Origin: DASZPL01 sp035550315 | Lineage (GTDB): Bacteria; Actinomycetota; Actinomycetes; JAFAQI01 | Assembly (NCBI GenBank): GCA_035550315.1 | Contig: DASZPL010000077.1 | Location: 1-16,741 of the forward strand | Length of the DNA: 16,741 nucleotides | Direction of reading: 5' to 3' | Shown: positions 1-6,098 of the stretch, piece by piece | Layout: each line of letters begins with the position of its first letter | Position numbering within the stretch: the stretch's first letter is position 1 | Translations under genes and position numbers: made by a program | The notes under the pieces: generated by a model | Databases searched by the model: none | Told to the model about the DNA's origin: nothing | What the model saw: the letters and a program-made list of their open reading frames with translations, nothing else

Positions 1-36
1 ACCGTCGACCTGGTGCGCGACTTCCTCGCGAGCTGA
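1..36 (+). CDS. C-terminal end of an unidentified upstream gene (partial)
   Basis: Frame 1 from the window edge is open for 11 codons and ends in TGA at 34-36, reading TVDLVRDFLAS. A strong hairpin begins 4 nt after the stop, which fits the end of a real + strand gene. The short amphipathic ending resembles the last helix of many alpha/beta hydrolases, but 11 residues are too few to name a family. The rest of the gene lies outside the window. Confidence 0.4.
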   Translation, partial: TVDLVRDFLAS

Positions 37-40
37 GCAA

Positions 41-77
41 CCCGGCGGCCGGGCGCTGGGGAGCTCCGGCCGCCGGG
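41..77. terminator. Hairpin terminator between convergent genes
   Basis: CCCGGCGGCCGG (41-52) and CCGGCCGCCGGG (66-77) form a perfect 12-bp stem with a 13-nt loop. It lies between the stop of the left-edge + strand gene (36) and the stop of the convergent lipoprotein gene (87). It has no T-run, which is common for GC-rich actinobacterial terminators. By position it could serve both directions. Confidence 0.7.
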
Positions 78-86
78 AGTACGCGA

Positions 87-674
87 TCAGTACCCGCCGT
101 ACCCGCCACCGGAAGACCCGGAGGAGCCAGAGGATCCGGACGAGCCGCCCGAGGTGATGTTGGCGCCGGTAGGCGAGACCACCCACCACAGGCCGCCACT
201 GAGGTTCAGGCCCTGGCCGTTGGTGTCGCCAGCGGCGCTGTCACCCGAGTAGTAGTAGAGCGGATGGCCGGCGTAGGTCACCTGGGTCGTGCCGTCGGCG
301 CGCTTCGTGGTGCCGAGCAGCGACGCCGTCGCGCCGGAGCCGGCGCTCGGCTTCCCGGTCGTGAGCAACGGCGGCCAGTACTTCGCGCAGGCACCGGAGC
401 AGGTGGACTGGGTGCCGGTGTCCTTCGCGAACCGGTAGAGCGACTTGCCGGCGGCGTCGGTCAGCTGCTTGCCCAACGATCCGTTGCGCACCTCGACGAC
501 AGCGCCCGCGGCCTTGTGCGAGCTGGCCGCCTGGCCGCCACTGCCGGCATGACCGACGGAGACGGATGACGCGTTGCCGCCGCTGCTGCTGCCGCTGCCA
601 CACGCGGCGGCGAGGATGCCGGCCGCGCCCAAGGTGGCGAGGAAGGTCAAAGGTCGTGCCGGTCGGTGTCTCAT
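87..674 (-). CDS. Secreted lipoprotein with COG4315/PF03640-type repeats
   Basis: This is a 195-residue protein with a basic N-terminus (MRHRPARP), a hydrophobic stretch at about 9-24 and a lipobox LAAAC. Cys25 would be lipidated after signal peptidase II cleavage, anchoring the protein outside the membrane. A Gly/Ser/Ala linker follows. Residues about 66-103 and 125-167 match the two 'secreted repeat of unknown function' units, with motifs GKSLYRFAKDTG, STCSGACAKYWPP (Cys92, Cys96), GHPLYYYSGD and GDTNGQG. The C-terminus is a low-complexity GSS-repeat and GGYGGY tail. No biochemical role is established for this family. I chose ATG at 674 because GGGAG lies 9 nt upstream. A GTG at 710 would add 12 residues before the signal peptide. 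Its nearest upstream gene on the same strand stops 56 nt away. Confidence 0.85.
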   Translation of the reverse strand: MRHRPARPLTFLATLGAAGILAAACGSGSSSGGNASSVSVGHAGSGGQAASSHKAAGAVVEVRNGSLGKQLTDAAGKSLYRFAKDTGTQSTCSGACAKYWPPLLTTGKPSAGSGATASLLGTTKRADGTTQVTYAGHPLYYYSGDSAAGDTNGQGLNLSGGLWWVVSPTGANITSGGSSGSSGSSGSSGGGYGGY

Positions 675-683
675 CGTTTCCCA

Positions 684-688
684 CTCCC
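684..688 (-). promoter_or_regulatory. Ribosome binding site deciding the lipoprotein start
   Basis: GGGAG on the minus strand lies 9 nt before the ATG at 674. It favours that start over the GTG at 710, which lacks a comparable site and would put 12 extra residues ahead of the signal peptide. Confidence 0.55.
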
Positions 689-730
689 GTTGCGAGTCGG
701 TGCATGACACGGACCGCTCGCCGGATCGGT

Positions 731-1366
731 TCAGTGAGCCAGGTCGCGAATCAGCTGTTGCCCGAGCCGACGGGTCTCTCGTGAGTTGAGGGAGGCGCCG
801 GCGACCGCACCGGCGAGGAACGGCACGATGCTGGCCGCGTTGCTACCGGCCCGGCGTACCAACCGCTGCCGCAGCTGCCGGCGCGCGGCGCCACTCAGCA
901 CACCACCCCAACCCGACGTCGGGTTGAGGGTGTCGAGAGCGCGCCGGCGGGTCCACGCCCCGAGGTACGCCGCGGCGCGGACCGCAGGAGTGCCAACGGC
1001 CGGCCGGCCGTACACCTCGTGCAGCTCAGCGACCAGCTTGAGCTCGATCGCGACGACCGCGCTGGTCTCGGCGACGATCTGCACTGGGGCCGAGAGCAGC
1101 AGGGGTGGCGCCGCCAGCTCGAACGAGGACACCACGCCACCGGCGGCGCCCACGGCGCCGGTCGCACGCGCCGCGGTCTCCACCAGCTTGTGTGCCAGCG
1201 CGTCCGGTGCCCGCAGGTCGGGATGGTGTGCGCGCAGCGTCGCCAGGTCACGCGCCGGGACATGCGGCGCCAGATCGACCACCCGGTCGACCAGATCGTC
1301 AACCAGCCGGCGTGCCGAGGCCGGCAGCCGTCCGACGGGGGAAGCCACGTCCGCTACGCGGCGCAC
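731..1366 (-). CDS. Conserved actinobacterial hydrophobic protein of unknown function
   Basis: This is a 211-residue protein without a signal peptide. Residues about 66-118 are Ala/Gly/Val-rich and hydrophobic, and run into a helix with the motif ELKLVAELHEVYG. A second hydrophobic Gly/Ala segment at about 176-192 (IVPFLAGAVAGASLN) is followed by the basic stretch RETRRLG. I recognise this pattern from uncharacterised actinobacterial proteins. The C-terminal 'hydrophobic Gly/Ala segment then Asn-Arg-x-x-Thr-Arg' layout also recalls EcsC-family proteins, but that link is weak. The GTG start at 1366 lies 13 nt inside the upstream DUF4193 gene, so the two are probably co-transcribed and translationally coupled. 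A GTG at residue 7 is an alternative start. A peripheral or integral membrane role is inference. Confidence 0.7.
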   Translation of the reverse strand: MRRVADVASPVGRLPASARRLVDDLVDRVVDLAPHVPARDLATLRAHHPDLRAPDALAHKLVETAARATGAVGAAGGVVSSFELAAPPLLLSAPVQIVAETSAVVAIELKLVAELHEVYGRPAVGTPAVRAAAYLGAWTRRRALDTLNPTSGWGGVLSGAARRQLRQRLVRRAGSNAASIVPFLAGAVAGASLNSRETRRLGQQLIRDLAH

Positions 1367-1644
1367 TCCCGGCAGATGCCCTTCTTCTCGTCGGCCAGTT
1401 GGCTGCGGTGCCGCACCAGGAAGCAGCGCGTGCAGGTGAACTCGTCGGCCTGCCGCGGCACGACTCGGACGGTGAGCTCCTCACCGGACAGGTCCGCCCC
1501 CGGCAGTTCGAGTGACTCGGCCAGCTCGGCTTCGTCGACGTCGACAGCCCCGGCCTGAGCATCGCGGCGGGCCTTCAGCTCCTCGATGCTGTCCTCACCG
1601 ATCTCGTCGTCGGTGGTCCGTGGTTGGTCGTAATCGGTCGCCAT
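1354..1644 (-). CDS. DUF4193 family zinc-ribbon protein
   Basis: This is a 96-residue acidic protein (MATDYDQPR...). It has the hallmark order of DUF4193: an acidic N-terminus with a SIEELKARR helix (about 19-27), a VDVDEAELAESLELPG stretch (34-49), DLSGEELTVRVVP (51-63), and two CxxC pairs, CTRC (71-74) and CREC (91-94), which probably bind zinc. The family is widespread in Actinomycetota and has no assigned function. The ATG at 1644 was chosen because the family normally begins MATDYD. A longer reading to 1686 would add 14 unconserved residues. Its last 13 nt overlap the start of the downstream hydrophobic-protein gene. It is divergent from the acyl-CoA dehydrogenase genes. Confidence 0.88.
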   Translation of the reverse strand: MATDYDQPRTTDDEIGEDSIEELKARRDAQAGAVDVDEAELAESLELPGADLSGEELTVRVVPRQADEFTCTRCFLVRHRSQLADEKKGICRECAA

Positions 1645-1771
1645 CGTCCTCTGCCCTGCCCTGTCGTAGTCGTTGCGCGCAGACACAACGCCTCAGCGGC
1701 GGATTTATGCCCACGAGTGGCAGGCCCACCCGCACTCGCGCCGGCGCACGCTACCTGATTCGGCTGAGAAC

Positions 1772-1784
1772 GCAACCTGGTTGC
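1772..1784. repeat. 13-bp palindrome, possible operator
   Basis: GCAACC-T-GGTTGC is a perfect inverted repeat with 6-bp arms and a 1-nt centre. It lies 118 nt before the acyl-CoA dehydrogenase ATG and 15 nt before the CRP-like site. Its size suits a TetR- or GntR-type dimer site, but I do not match it to a known consensus. Confidence 0.35.
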
Positions 1785-1799
1785 CGGATCGGCGTGTCA

Positions 1800-1815
1800 C
1801 GTGACGGACGTCACA
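1800..1815. promoter_or_regulatory. CRP/GlxR-like operator upstream of acyl-CoA dehydrogenase genes
   Basis: CGTGA-CGGACG-TCACA matches the CRP/GlxR consensus TGTGA-N6-TCACA at 9 of 10 positions. It lies 86 nt before the dehydrogenase ATG. It overlaps a separate perfect 10-bp palindrome, GTCACGTGAC (1796-1805), so the stretch 1796-1814 has three alternating GTCAC/GTGAC arms. Binding by a cAMP-responsive CRP-family regulator is inferred from the match alone. Confidence 0.5.
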
Positions 1816-1901
1816 TCTCCGGGTCGACTACTGTGCACCCCCGAACCGGATTCTGCCCGCGTCCTGCGACGGGGCGGAAACCGACGCTGCGAGGTGGCCC
1901 G

Positions 1902-3083
1902 ATGGACTTTCGCGATACGCCCGACGAAGCCGAGTTCCGGCATCGCCTCCGCGACTGGTTGCGGACGACGCTGGGAGCCGATTGGGCCACCCGGCCCCCG
2001 GTGGTGGGCCGCTGGGACGAGGAAGAGAGCCGGCACTGGAGCAAGCGGCTCTACGACGCCGGGTACGTCGGGCTGACCTGGCCGAAGGAGTACGGCGGCG
2101 GCGGCGCGCCGCACACGTATCAGGGCATCTTCCTGGAGGAGAGCGCGCGCGCCGACGCGCCCGACCACATCGGCGGCATCGGCCTCGGTATGGCCGGTCC
2201 GACCATCATCGCGTGGGGCTCGGAGGCGCAGAAGCAGCGCTACCTGGCGCCGCTGCTCGCCGGTGAGGAGATCTGGTGCCAGGGCTTCTCGGAGCCGGGC
2301 AGCGGATCTGACTTGGCCGGGGCAAAGACGCGAGCGGTCCTCGACGGCGACGAGTGGGTGGTCAACGGCCAGAAGGTCTGGTCGAGCTGGGCGCAGATCG
2401 CCGACTGGTGCATCCTCGTCGTACGCAGCGACCCGGACGCCGAGAAGCACCAGGGCCTGTCCTACCTGCTGGTCGACATGCACTCCCCCGGCGTCGAGGT
2501 CCGGCCGCTGAAGCAGATCACCGGTGACCCGGAGTTCAACGAGATCTTCTTCACCGACGTCCGGGTGCCGCGGGAGTCGATGCTCGGCAAGCCCGGCGAG
2601 GGGTGGCAGGTCGCCATGACCACGCTGTTGCACGAGCGCGGCACCCTGGGCTTTGCACTGACCGCGGGCCTGGAGCGCGCGGTCAACCGGCTGATCGAGC
2701 TCGCCAAGGCGACCGGGCCGGACGGGCGGCGTCCGGCCGACGACCCGGTCGTCCGTGACCGGGTCGCCCAGCAGTGGATCGACCTGCAGGCGTTGCGCTT
2801 CACCAACTACCGGTCACTGACGGCGCTGGAGAAAACGGGTGTGCCGGGTCCGGAGGGCTCGGTTGCCAAGCTGCACTGGAGTGAGACGAACCAGCGGCTG
2901 ACGAAGCTGGCGCAGTCGTTGTCCGGCCTCGCCGCGCAGCTCGACGGCGAGGGCGGGGTCTGGGACGGCTTCTGGGCTTACCAACAGCTGCGGAGCCGCG
3001 GCAACACGATCGAGGCCGGGACCTCTGAGGTCTTGCGCAACATCATCGCCGAGCGCGTCGTCGGCCTCCCCCGGTCGCGATGA
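1902..3083 (+). CDS. Acyl-CoA dehydrogenase, catalytic subunit of a FadE pair
   Basis: This is a 393-residue flavoprotein of the acyl-CoA dehydrogenase family, which introduces a C2-C3 double bond into an acyl-CoA and passes electrons to ETF. The N-terminal helical domain is followed by the FAD/substrate signature CQGFSEPGSGSDLAGAKT (126-143) and the beta-domain (about 145-230). The C-terminal motif TIEAGTSEVLRNIIAERV has Glu371 where the catalytic base of the family sits. ATG 1902 is preceded by GAGGTGG (1891-1897). The open frame reaches back to 1512, but upstream codons run through the DUF4193 promoter and antisense to that gene, so I reject them. The next gene, 32 nt on, is a shorter paralogue without the glutamate. 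Mycobacterial FadE pairs of this design act on CoA thioesters of sterol side chains or other bulky acids. The substrate here is unknown. Confidence 0.9.
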   Translation: MDFRDTPDEAEFRHRLRDWLRTTLGADWATRPPVVGRWDEEESRHWSKRLYDAGYVGLTWPKEYGGGGAPHTYQGIFLEESARADAPDHIGGIGLGMAGPTIIAWGSEAQKQRYLAPLLAGEEIWCQGFSEPGSGSDLAGAKTRAVLDGDEWVVNGQKVWSSWAQIADWCILVVRSDPDAEKHQGLSYLLVDMHSPGVEVRPLKQITGDPEFNEIFFTDVRVPRESMLGKPGEGWQVAMTTLLHERGTLGFALTAGLERAVNRLIELAKATGPDGRRPADDPVVRDRVAQQWIDLQALRFTNYRSLTALEKTGVPGPEGSVAKLHWSETNQRLTKLAQSLSGLAAQLDGEGGVWDGFWAYQQLRSRGNTIEAGTSEVLRNIIAERVVGLPRSR

Positions 3084-3100
3084 ACGTCGCCGTGGTCTGA

Positions 3101-3106
3101 GGGAGG
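3101..3106 (+). promoter_or_regulatory. Strong ribosome binding site fixing a GTG start
   Basis: GGGAGG lies 9 nt before the GTG at 3116. This supports that codon as the true start of the second acyl-CoA dehydrogenase gene. Confidence 0.7.
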
Positions 3107-3115
3107 ACGACAGCC

Positions 3116-4168
3116 GTGGACTTCGCATTCTCCGACGAGCAGGAGCAGCTGCGCACCGCCGCGCGGCGCTATCTGGCCGACCGGTTCCCGGCCGAGCGGG
3201 TGGTCGAGCTGGCCGACTCGGATGCGGGTTGGGACCCGGCGACCTGGCGGGAGCTGGCCGATCTCGGCTGGCTGGACCCCGACCTCGGTCTGCTCGAGCA
3301 CGCGGTCCTCGCGGAGGAAGCCGGTGCGGTGCTGCTGCCGGCGCCGTGGTGGTCGTCCGTCGGGCTGGCCGGGCCGCTGATCGATGCCGAGCTTCGCGGT
3401 GCGGTCGCGGCCGGTGACCGCTCGGTCACGCTGGCCTGGGCGGAACCCGGCGGATCGATGGCGATCGACGCTCCGGCAGCGACGACGGCTGCGTCCGGGG
3501 GCACCCTCACCGGCCGCAAGCTGCTGGTCCCCGACCTCGGGCTGGTCACCGACGTCGTCGTGACCGCCGACGACGGGTTGTACGCCGTCGACGTCGCAGC
3601 CCACCCCGAGGTCGTCGTCCTGCGGTCGACGACCGACCGCACCCGCCGGCTCGGCGAGCTGCACCTCGACGGCACCCCGGCGCGACGGCTGGACGTGCCC
3701 CCGACCGGTTTGGCCGGCGCCCGCCGGGTGGCGTTGGCGCTGCTCGCCTGTGAATCGGTCGGCGTCGCCCAACGCGCGCTGGACCTGGTCGCGGCGTACA
3801 CCAAAGAGCGGCAGCAGTTCGGCCGGGTGATCGGGACCTACCAGGGCGTCTCGCATCGGGTGGCCAACACCTTTGTCACGCTGCAGCTGAGCCGGTCGTT
3901 GGCCTACTGGGCGGCCTGGGCGGTCAGCGCCGACGACGCACAGGCCGACGCCGCGGTCGCGGCCGCGAAGTCGGCGGGCGGCGAGGGCAGCGTGTTCGCC
4001 TGCGAGCAGGCGATCCAGGCGCATGGCGGCATCGGCTTCACCTGGGAGCACGTGCTGCACCGCTACTACAAGCGGGCGCAGTGGATCGACGGTTTCGACG
4101 GCACCGGCCGCGACCAGCGGGCCCGGATCGCAACCGCCATCCTCGGCGACGTGTCACCAGCCGCCTAG
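3116..4168 (+). CDS. Acyl-CoA dehydrogenase-like subunit lacking the catalytic Glu
   Basis: This 350-residue acyl-CoA dehydrogenase homologue is shorter than the usual 380-400. The N-terminal helical domain is present (MDFAFSDEQEQLR). The middle domain is reduced and lacks the SEPGxGSD signature, keeping only AWAEPGG at about 107-113. The FAD-side motif RQQFGRVIGTYQGVSHRVA (232-250) and the C-terminal QAHGGIGFTWEH (301-312) are good. Where the family has the catalytic glutamate, the tail instead reads WIDGFDGTGRDQRAR. This suggests a partner subunit that helps bind FAD but does not supply the base, as known for heteromeric FadE pairs in actinobacteria. Start GTG 3116 has a strong GGGAGG site. 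It lies 32 nt after the larger subunit, so co-expression is very likely. Confidence 0.88.
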   Translation: MDFAFSDEQEQLRTAARRYLADRFPAERVVELADSDAGWDPATWRELADLGWLDPDLGLLEHAVLAEEAGAVLLPAPWWSSVGLAGPLIDAELRGAVAAGDRSVTLAWAEPGGSMAIDAPAATTAASGGTLTGRKLLVPDLGLVTDVVVTADDGLYAVDVAAHPEVVVLRSTTDRTRRLGELHLDGTPARRLDVPPTGLAGARRVALALLACESVGVAQRALDLVAAYTKERQQFGRVIGTYQGVSHRVANTFVTLQLSRSLAYWAAWAVSADDAQADAAVAAAKSAGGEGSVFACEQAIQAHGGIGFTWEHVLHRYYKRAQWIDGFDGTGRDQRARIATAILGDVSPAA

Positions 4169-4184
4169 CAAGCGCGCCTAGGCG
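4162..4184. terminator. Short hairpin spanning both convergent stop codons
   Basis: CGCCTAG (4162-4168) pairs perfectly with CTAGGCG (4178-4184) around a 9-nt loop. The left arm contains the TAG of the acyl-CoA dehydrogenase partner. The right arm contains, in reverse, the TAG of the lytic transglycosylase gene. The 7-bp stem is short for a terminator and there is no T-run, but its place between two convergent operons separated by only 9 nt makes a bidirectional role possible. Confidence 0.4.
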
Positions 4185-5332
4185 AGTTGGTTCGCTATCG
4201 AGACGACTTCGCGGACGTACCACCAGGCGTGGTTGTAGGCGTAGATCGCATTCAGCTGTGACTGCCCGCCGAGACCGCCACCGGCCGCACACAGGTACCG
4301 CGCGGCCGAGAACACGGCGTCGACCGGATCCTGGATGTCGGCTTTGCCGTCACCGTCGGCGTCGTAGCCGTACATCGCCCAGGTCGACGGCAGGAACTGC
4401 ATCGGGCCTTCGGCGCCCTTGATCGAGGTGTGCACGTTGGTGCCGTTGCCGGTCTCGACGGTGCCGATGCCGGCAAGCACAGTCCATGGCAACCCCGGGC
4501 AGGTCACGGCCGCGCGCCGGTAGAGGTCGAGGTACGTCGCCGGGATGGTCTCCCGGGCGTAGCTGCTGGCCATCGACTGGTCGACCGGCTTGGGCCGGGT
4601 CACGATGACGTGCGCCCGCCGCCCGAGGATCCGATGTGCCATTGCGTGCAGCTGGTCGAGCGGCGCCTTCGGCGCGGCGACCAGGACCTCGCGGCGCAGG
4701 GCCAACCCGAGCGTGCCCGACCGCTCGCCGGTCACGACGGCCTGGATGTGCGGCAAGCCCAGGGTCGCGAAGGCGCCGATCCGCAACGGGGCGGCCGCGT
4801 GGTGCCGGCCGCTCGCCGGGACGGTCGCGCCGAGCTGATGGCGCAGGTGCCGGGCGCTGGCGAACGACACCGTCAAATCACCGCGCGCCACCGAGCGCCA
4901 CAGCGGCTTCGACCGCGCGGTCAGCGAAGGCGTGAACGCGCGGATCGCCGTGACCGGAACACCGGCGACGCGCAACCGGTGGCTCGACACTCGGATGGTC
5001 CCGCGGTCGAGCACCGCCACCCGGTGCACGCCACTGGCTCGCCGCAGTCGCTGCACCGCCCGGGGCGCGATCCGGTGGTCCACCCGGACCGCGATGTCCG
5101 GTGGTGTCAGGTGCCGCAGCTTCGGCAGCGAAAGGTGGCCCGCGGACGACGTCGTCGGCGCGATCGGCAGCGGCTGCGGGCTCAGTCCCGCGGACGGACG
5201 TGGCGGTGTCGGGCTGCCAGCGGCGTGAGCGACCGCCACGGCGATGCCGGCAGCGGCGAGCAGCACGGCGACGCCACCGGCCACGATCGGCGCTGCCCGC
5301 CCATCGTCAGCCGAGGTCCGAGCCAGTCGCAA
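4178..5332 (-). CDS. Membrane-anchored or secreted lytic transglycosylase (SLT/MltB-like)
   Basis: This is a 384-residue protein. A hydrophobic segment at about 14-38 acts as signal or anchor and is followed by a Pro/Ser-rich linker (40-65). A region of unrecognised fold spans about 66-245. The C-terminal catalytic domain (about 265-384) contains GIGTVETGNG, with Glu293 as the probable catalytic acid, and the GAEGPMQFLPSTW motif (307-319). An EF-hand-like loop DADGDGKADI (324-333) and YLCAAGG follow, as in secreted actinobacterial transglycosylases. Cys278 and Cys348 may form a disulfide. The enzyme would cleave peptidoglycan strands outside the membrane. The TTG start at 5332 has AGAGGAG 7 nt upstream and lies 26 nt inside the preceding phosphatase gene. 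It is the last gene of the sdh transcription unit. Confidence 0.85.
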   Translation of the reverse strand: MRLARTSADDGRAAPIVAGGVAVLLAAAGIAVAVAHAAGSPTPPRPSAGLSPQPLPIAPTTSSAGHLSLPKLRHLTPPDIAVRVDHRIAPRAVQRLRRASGVHRVAVLDRGTIRVSSHRLRVAGVPVTAIRAFTPSLTARSKPLWRSVARGDLTVSFASARHLRHQLGATVPASGRHHAAAPLRIGAFATLGLPHIQAVVTGERSGTLGLALRREVLVAAPKAPLDQLHAMAHRILGRRAHVIVTRPKPVDQSMASSYARETIPATYLDLYRRAAVTCPGLPWTVLAGIGTVETGNGTNVHTSIKGAEGPMQFLPSTWAMYGYDADGDGKADIQDPVDAVFSAARYLCAAGGGLGGQSQLNAIYAYNHAWWYVREVVSIANQLA

Positions 5333-6098
5333 CCAATAGCTCCTCTAACGCATCGAACAACGCTGGGTTCGCCGCCAACGTCGTGTGTCCTCCAGGTGGG
5401 CGACCGCGCAGGCCACCCACTCGCGCGCCGGCTTCACGCGCAATGACCGCTCCCGCGGTCCAGTCCCAGGGTGCCATGCCGGCCTCGAAAAAGGCGTCTA
5501 CCCGGCCAGCGGCCACTGCGCACAGGTCGAGCGCCGCCGATCCCATCCGCCGGATGTCCCTGACGTCGGGCAGCAGCCGCCCGATGGCCTGGGCCTGCGA
5601 GGCCCGAAGCTGACGGTCGTAGTTGAACCCGGTCGCGACCAATGCCATGGCCGGCTTCGACTGCGTCGAGCAGCGGATCGGCCGGCCGTCGCAGGTGGCG
5701 CCATCGCCGCGCACTGCGGCGTACTCGACGCTCCGGCCGACGTCGAACACGACGCCCGCGAGCGGTTCGCCGTCGACGGCAACGCCGATCGACACGGCGT
5801 ACTGGCCGAGGTCGTAAAGGTAGTTCACGGTGCCGTCCAGCGGATCCACGAACCAGGTCACCCCGCTGTCGCCCTCGCGTCGCGGGCTCTCCTCGCTGAC
5901 CACGGCATCACCCGGTCGTGCCGTGGCCAGCCCCTCCAAAATCACCCGTTCGGCCGCCCGGTCCATGACCGTCACCGCGTCGGTCGGCGAGGACTTGCTG
6001 GCGACCTCGAGGTCGTCCGGACGCTGCCGAAGGACGTCACCGGCGGCCCGGGCCAGCCGCGACGCCAGTGCGACGAGTTCAGCCTCGCCAGGGGTCAA
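5307..6098 (-). CDS. Inositol-monophosphatase family phosphatase (SuhB/HisN-like)
   Basis: This is a 263-residue cytoplasmic Mg2+-dependent phosphatase. Family residues are visible: Lys35 and Asp40 (SKSSPTDAVTVMD), the SEE pair at 68-70, the metal site WFVDPLDGTVNY with Asp85 and Asp88 (82-93), and the second signature WDWTAGAVIAREAG with Asp212. Family members act on inositol phosphates, histidinol phosphate, PAP or fructose-1,6-bisphosphate. The sequence alone does not decide between them, and a SuhB-like inositol-1-phosphatase is one option. The TTG start overlaps the sdhB stop in the 4-nt TTGA (6095-6098), pointing to translational coupling. The upstream SD is weak. Its tail overlaps the lytic transglycosylase start by 26 nt. 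Confidence 0.88.
   Translation of the reverse strand: MTPGEAELVALASRLARAAGDVLRQRPDDLEVASKSSPTDAVTVMDRAAERVILEGLATARPGDAVVSEESPRREGDSGVTWFVDPLDGTVNYLYDLGQYAVSIGVAVDGEPLAGVVFDVGRSVEYAAVRGDGATCDGRPIRCSTQSKPAMALVATGFNYDRQLRASQAQAIGRLLPDVRDIRRMGSAALDLCAVAAGRVDAFFEAGMAPWDWTAGAVIAREAGARVGGLRGRPPGGHTTLAANPALFDALEELLVATGSDLG
5340..5346 (-). promoter_or_regulatory. Strong ribosome binding site inside the phosphatase gene, deciding a TTG start
   Basis: AGAGGAG on the minus strand is nearly ideal and lies 7 nt before TTG 5332. It sits within the last 15 codons of the upstream phosphatase gene. No ATG in the correct frame is available nearby, so it justifies the TTG start. Confidence 0.7.

Larger units (their letters stand above)
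1645..1901. promoter_or_regulatory. Divergent intergenic region with promoters and operators
   Basis: These 257 nt separate the DUF4193 gene from the first acyl-CoA dehydrogenase and must hold promoters for both. A minus-strand ATAAAT-like -10 is visible near 1703-1709, about 60 nt before the DUF4193 ATG; no convincing -35 is seen. Toward the dehydrogenase lie a 13-bp palindrome (1772-1784) and a CRP-like site (1800-1815). TACTGT at 1829-1834 is a possible -10 for the + strand. All promoter boxes here are weak guesses. Confidence 0.4.

Noticed and set aside
87..150. Short tandem DNA repeat at the lipoprotein 3' end
   Set aside because: The protein repeats (GSS) but the codons vary, so the DNA is not a clean tandem repeat.
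1512..1901. N-terminal extension of the first acyl-CoA dehydrogenase
   Set aside because: The frame is open but lies over the DUF4193 gene and its promoter. The family N-terminus starts at 1902 with a good ribosome binding site.
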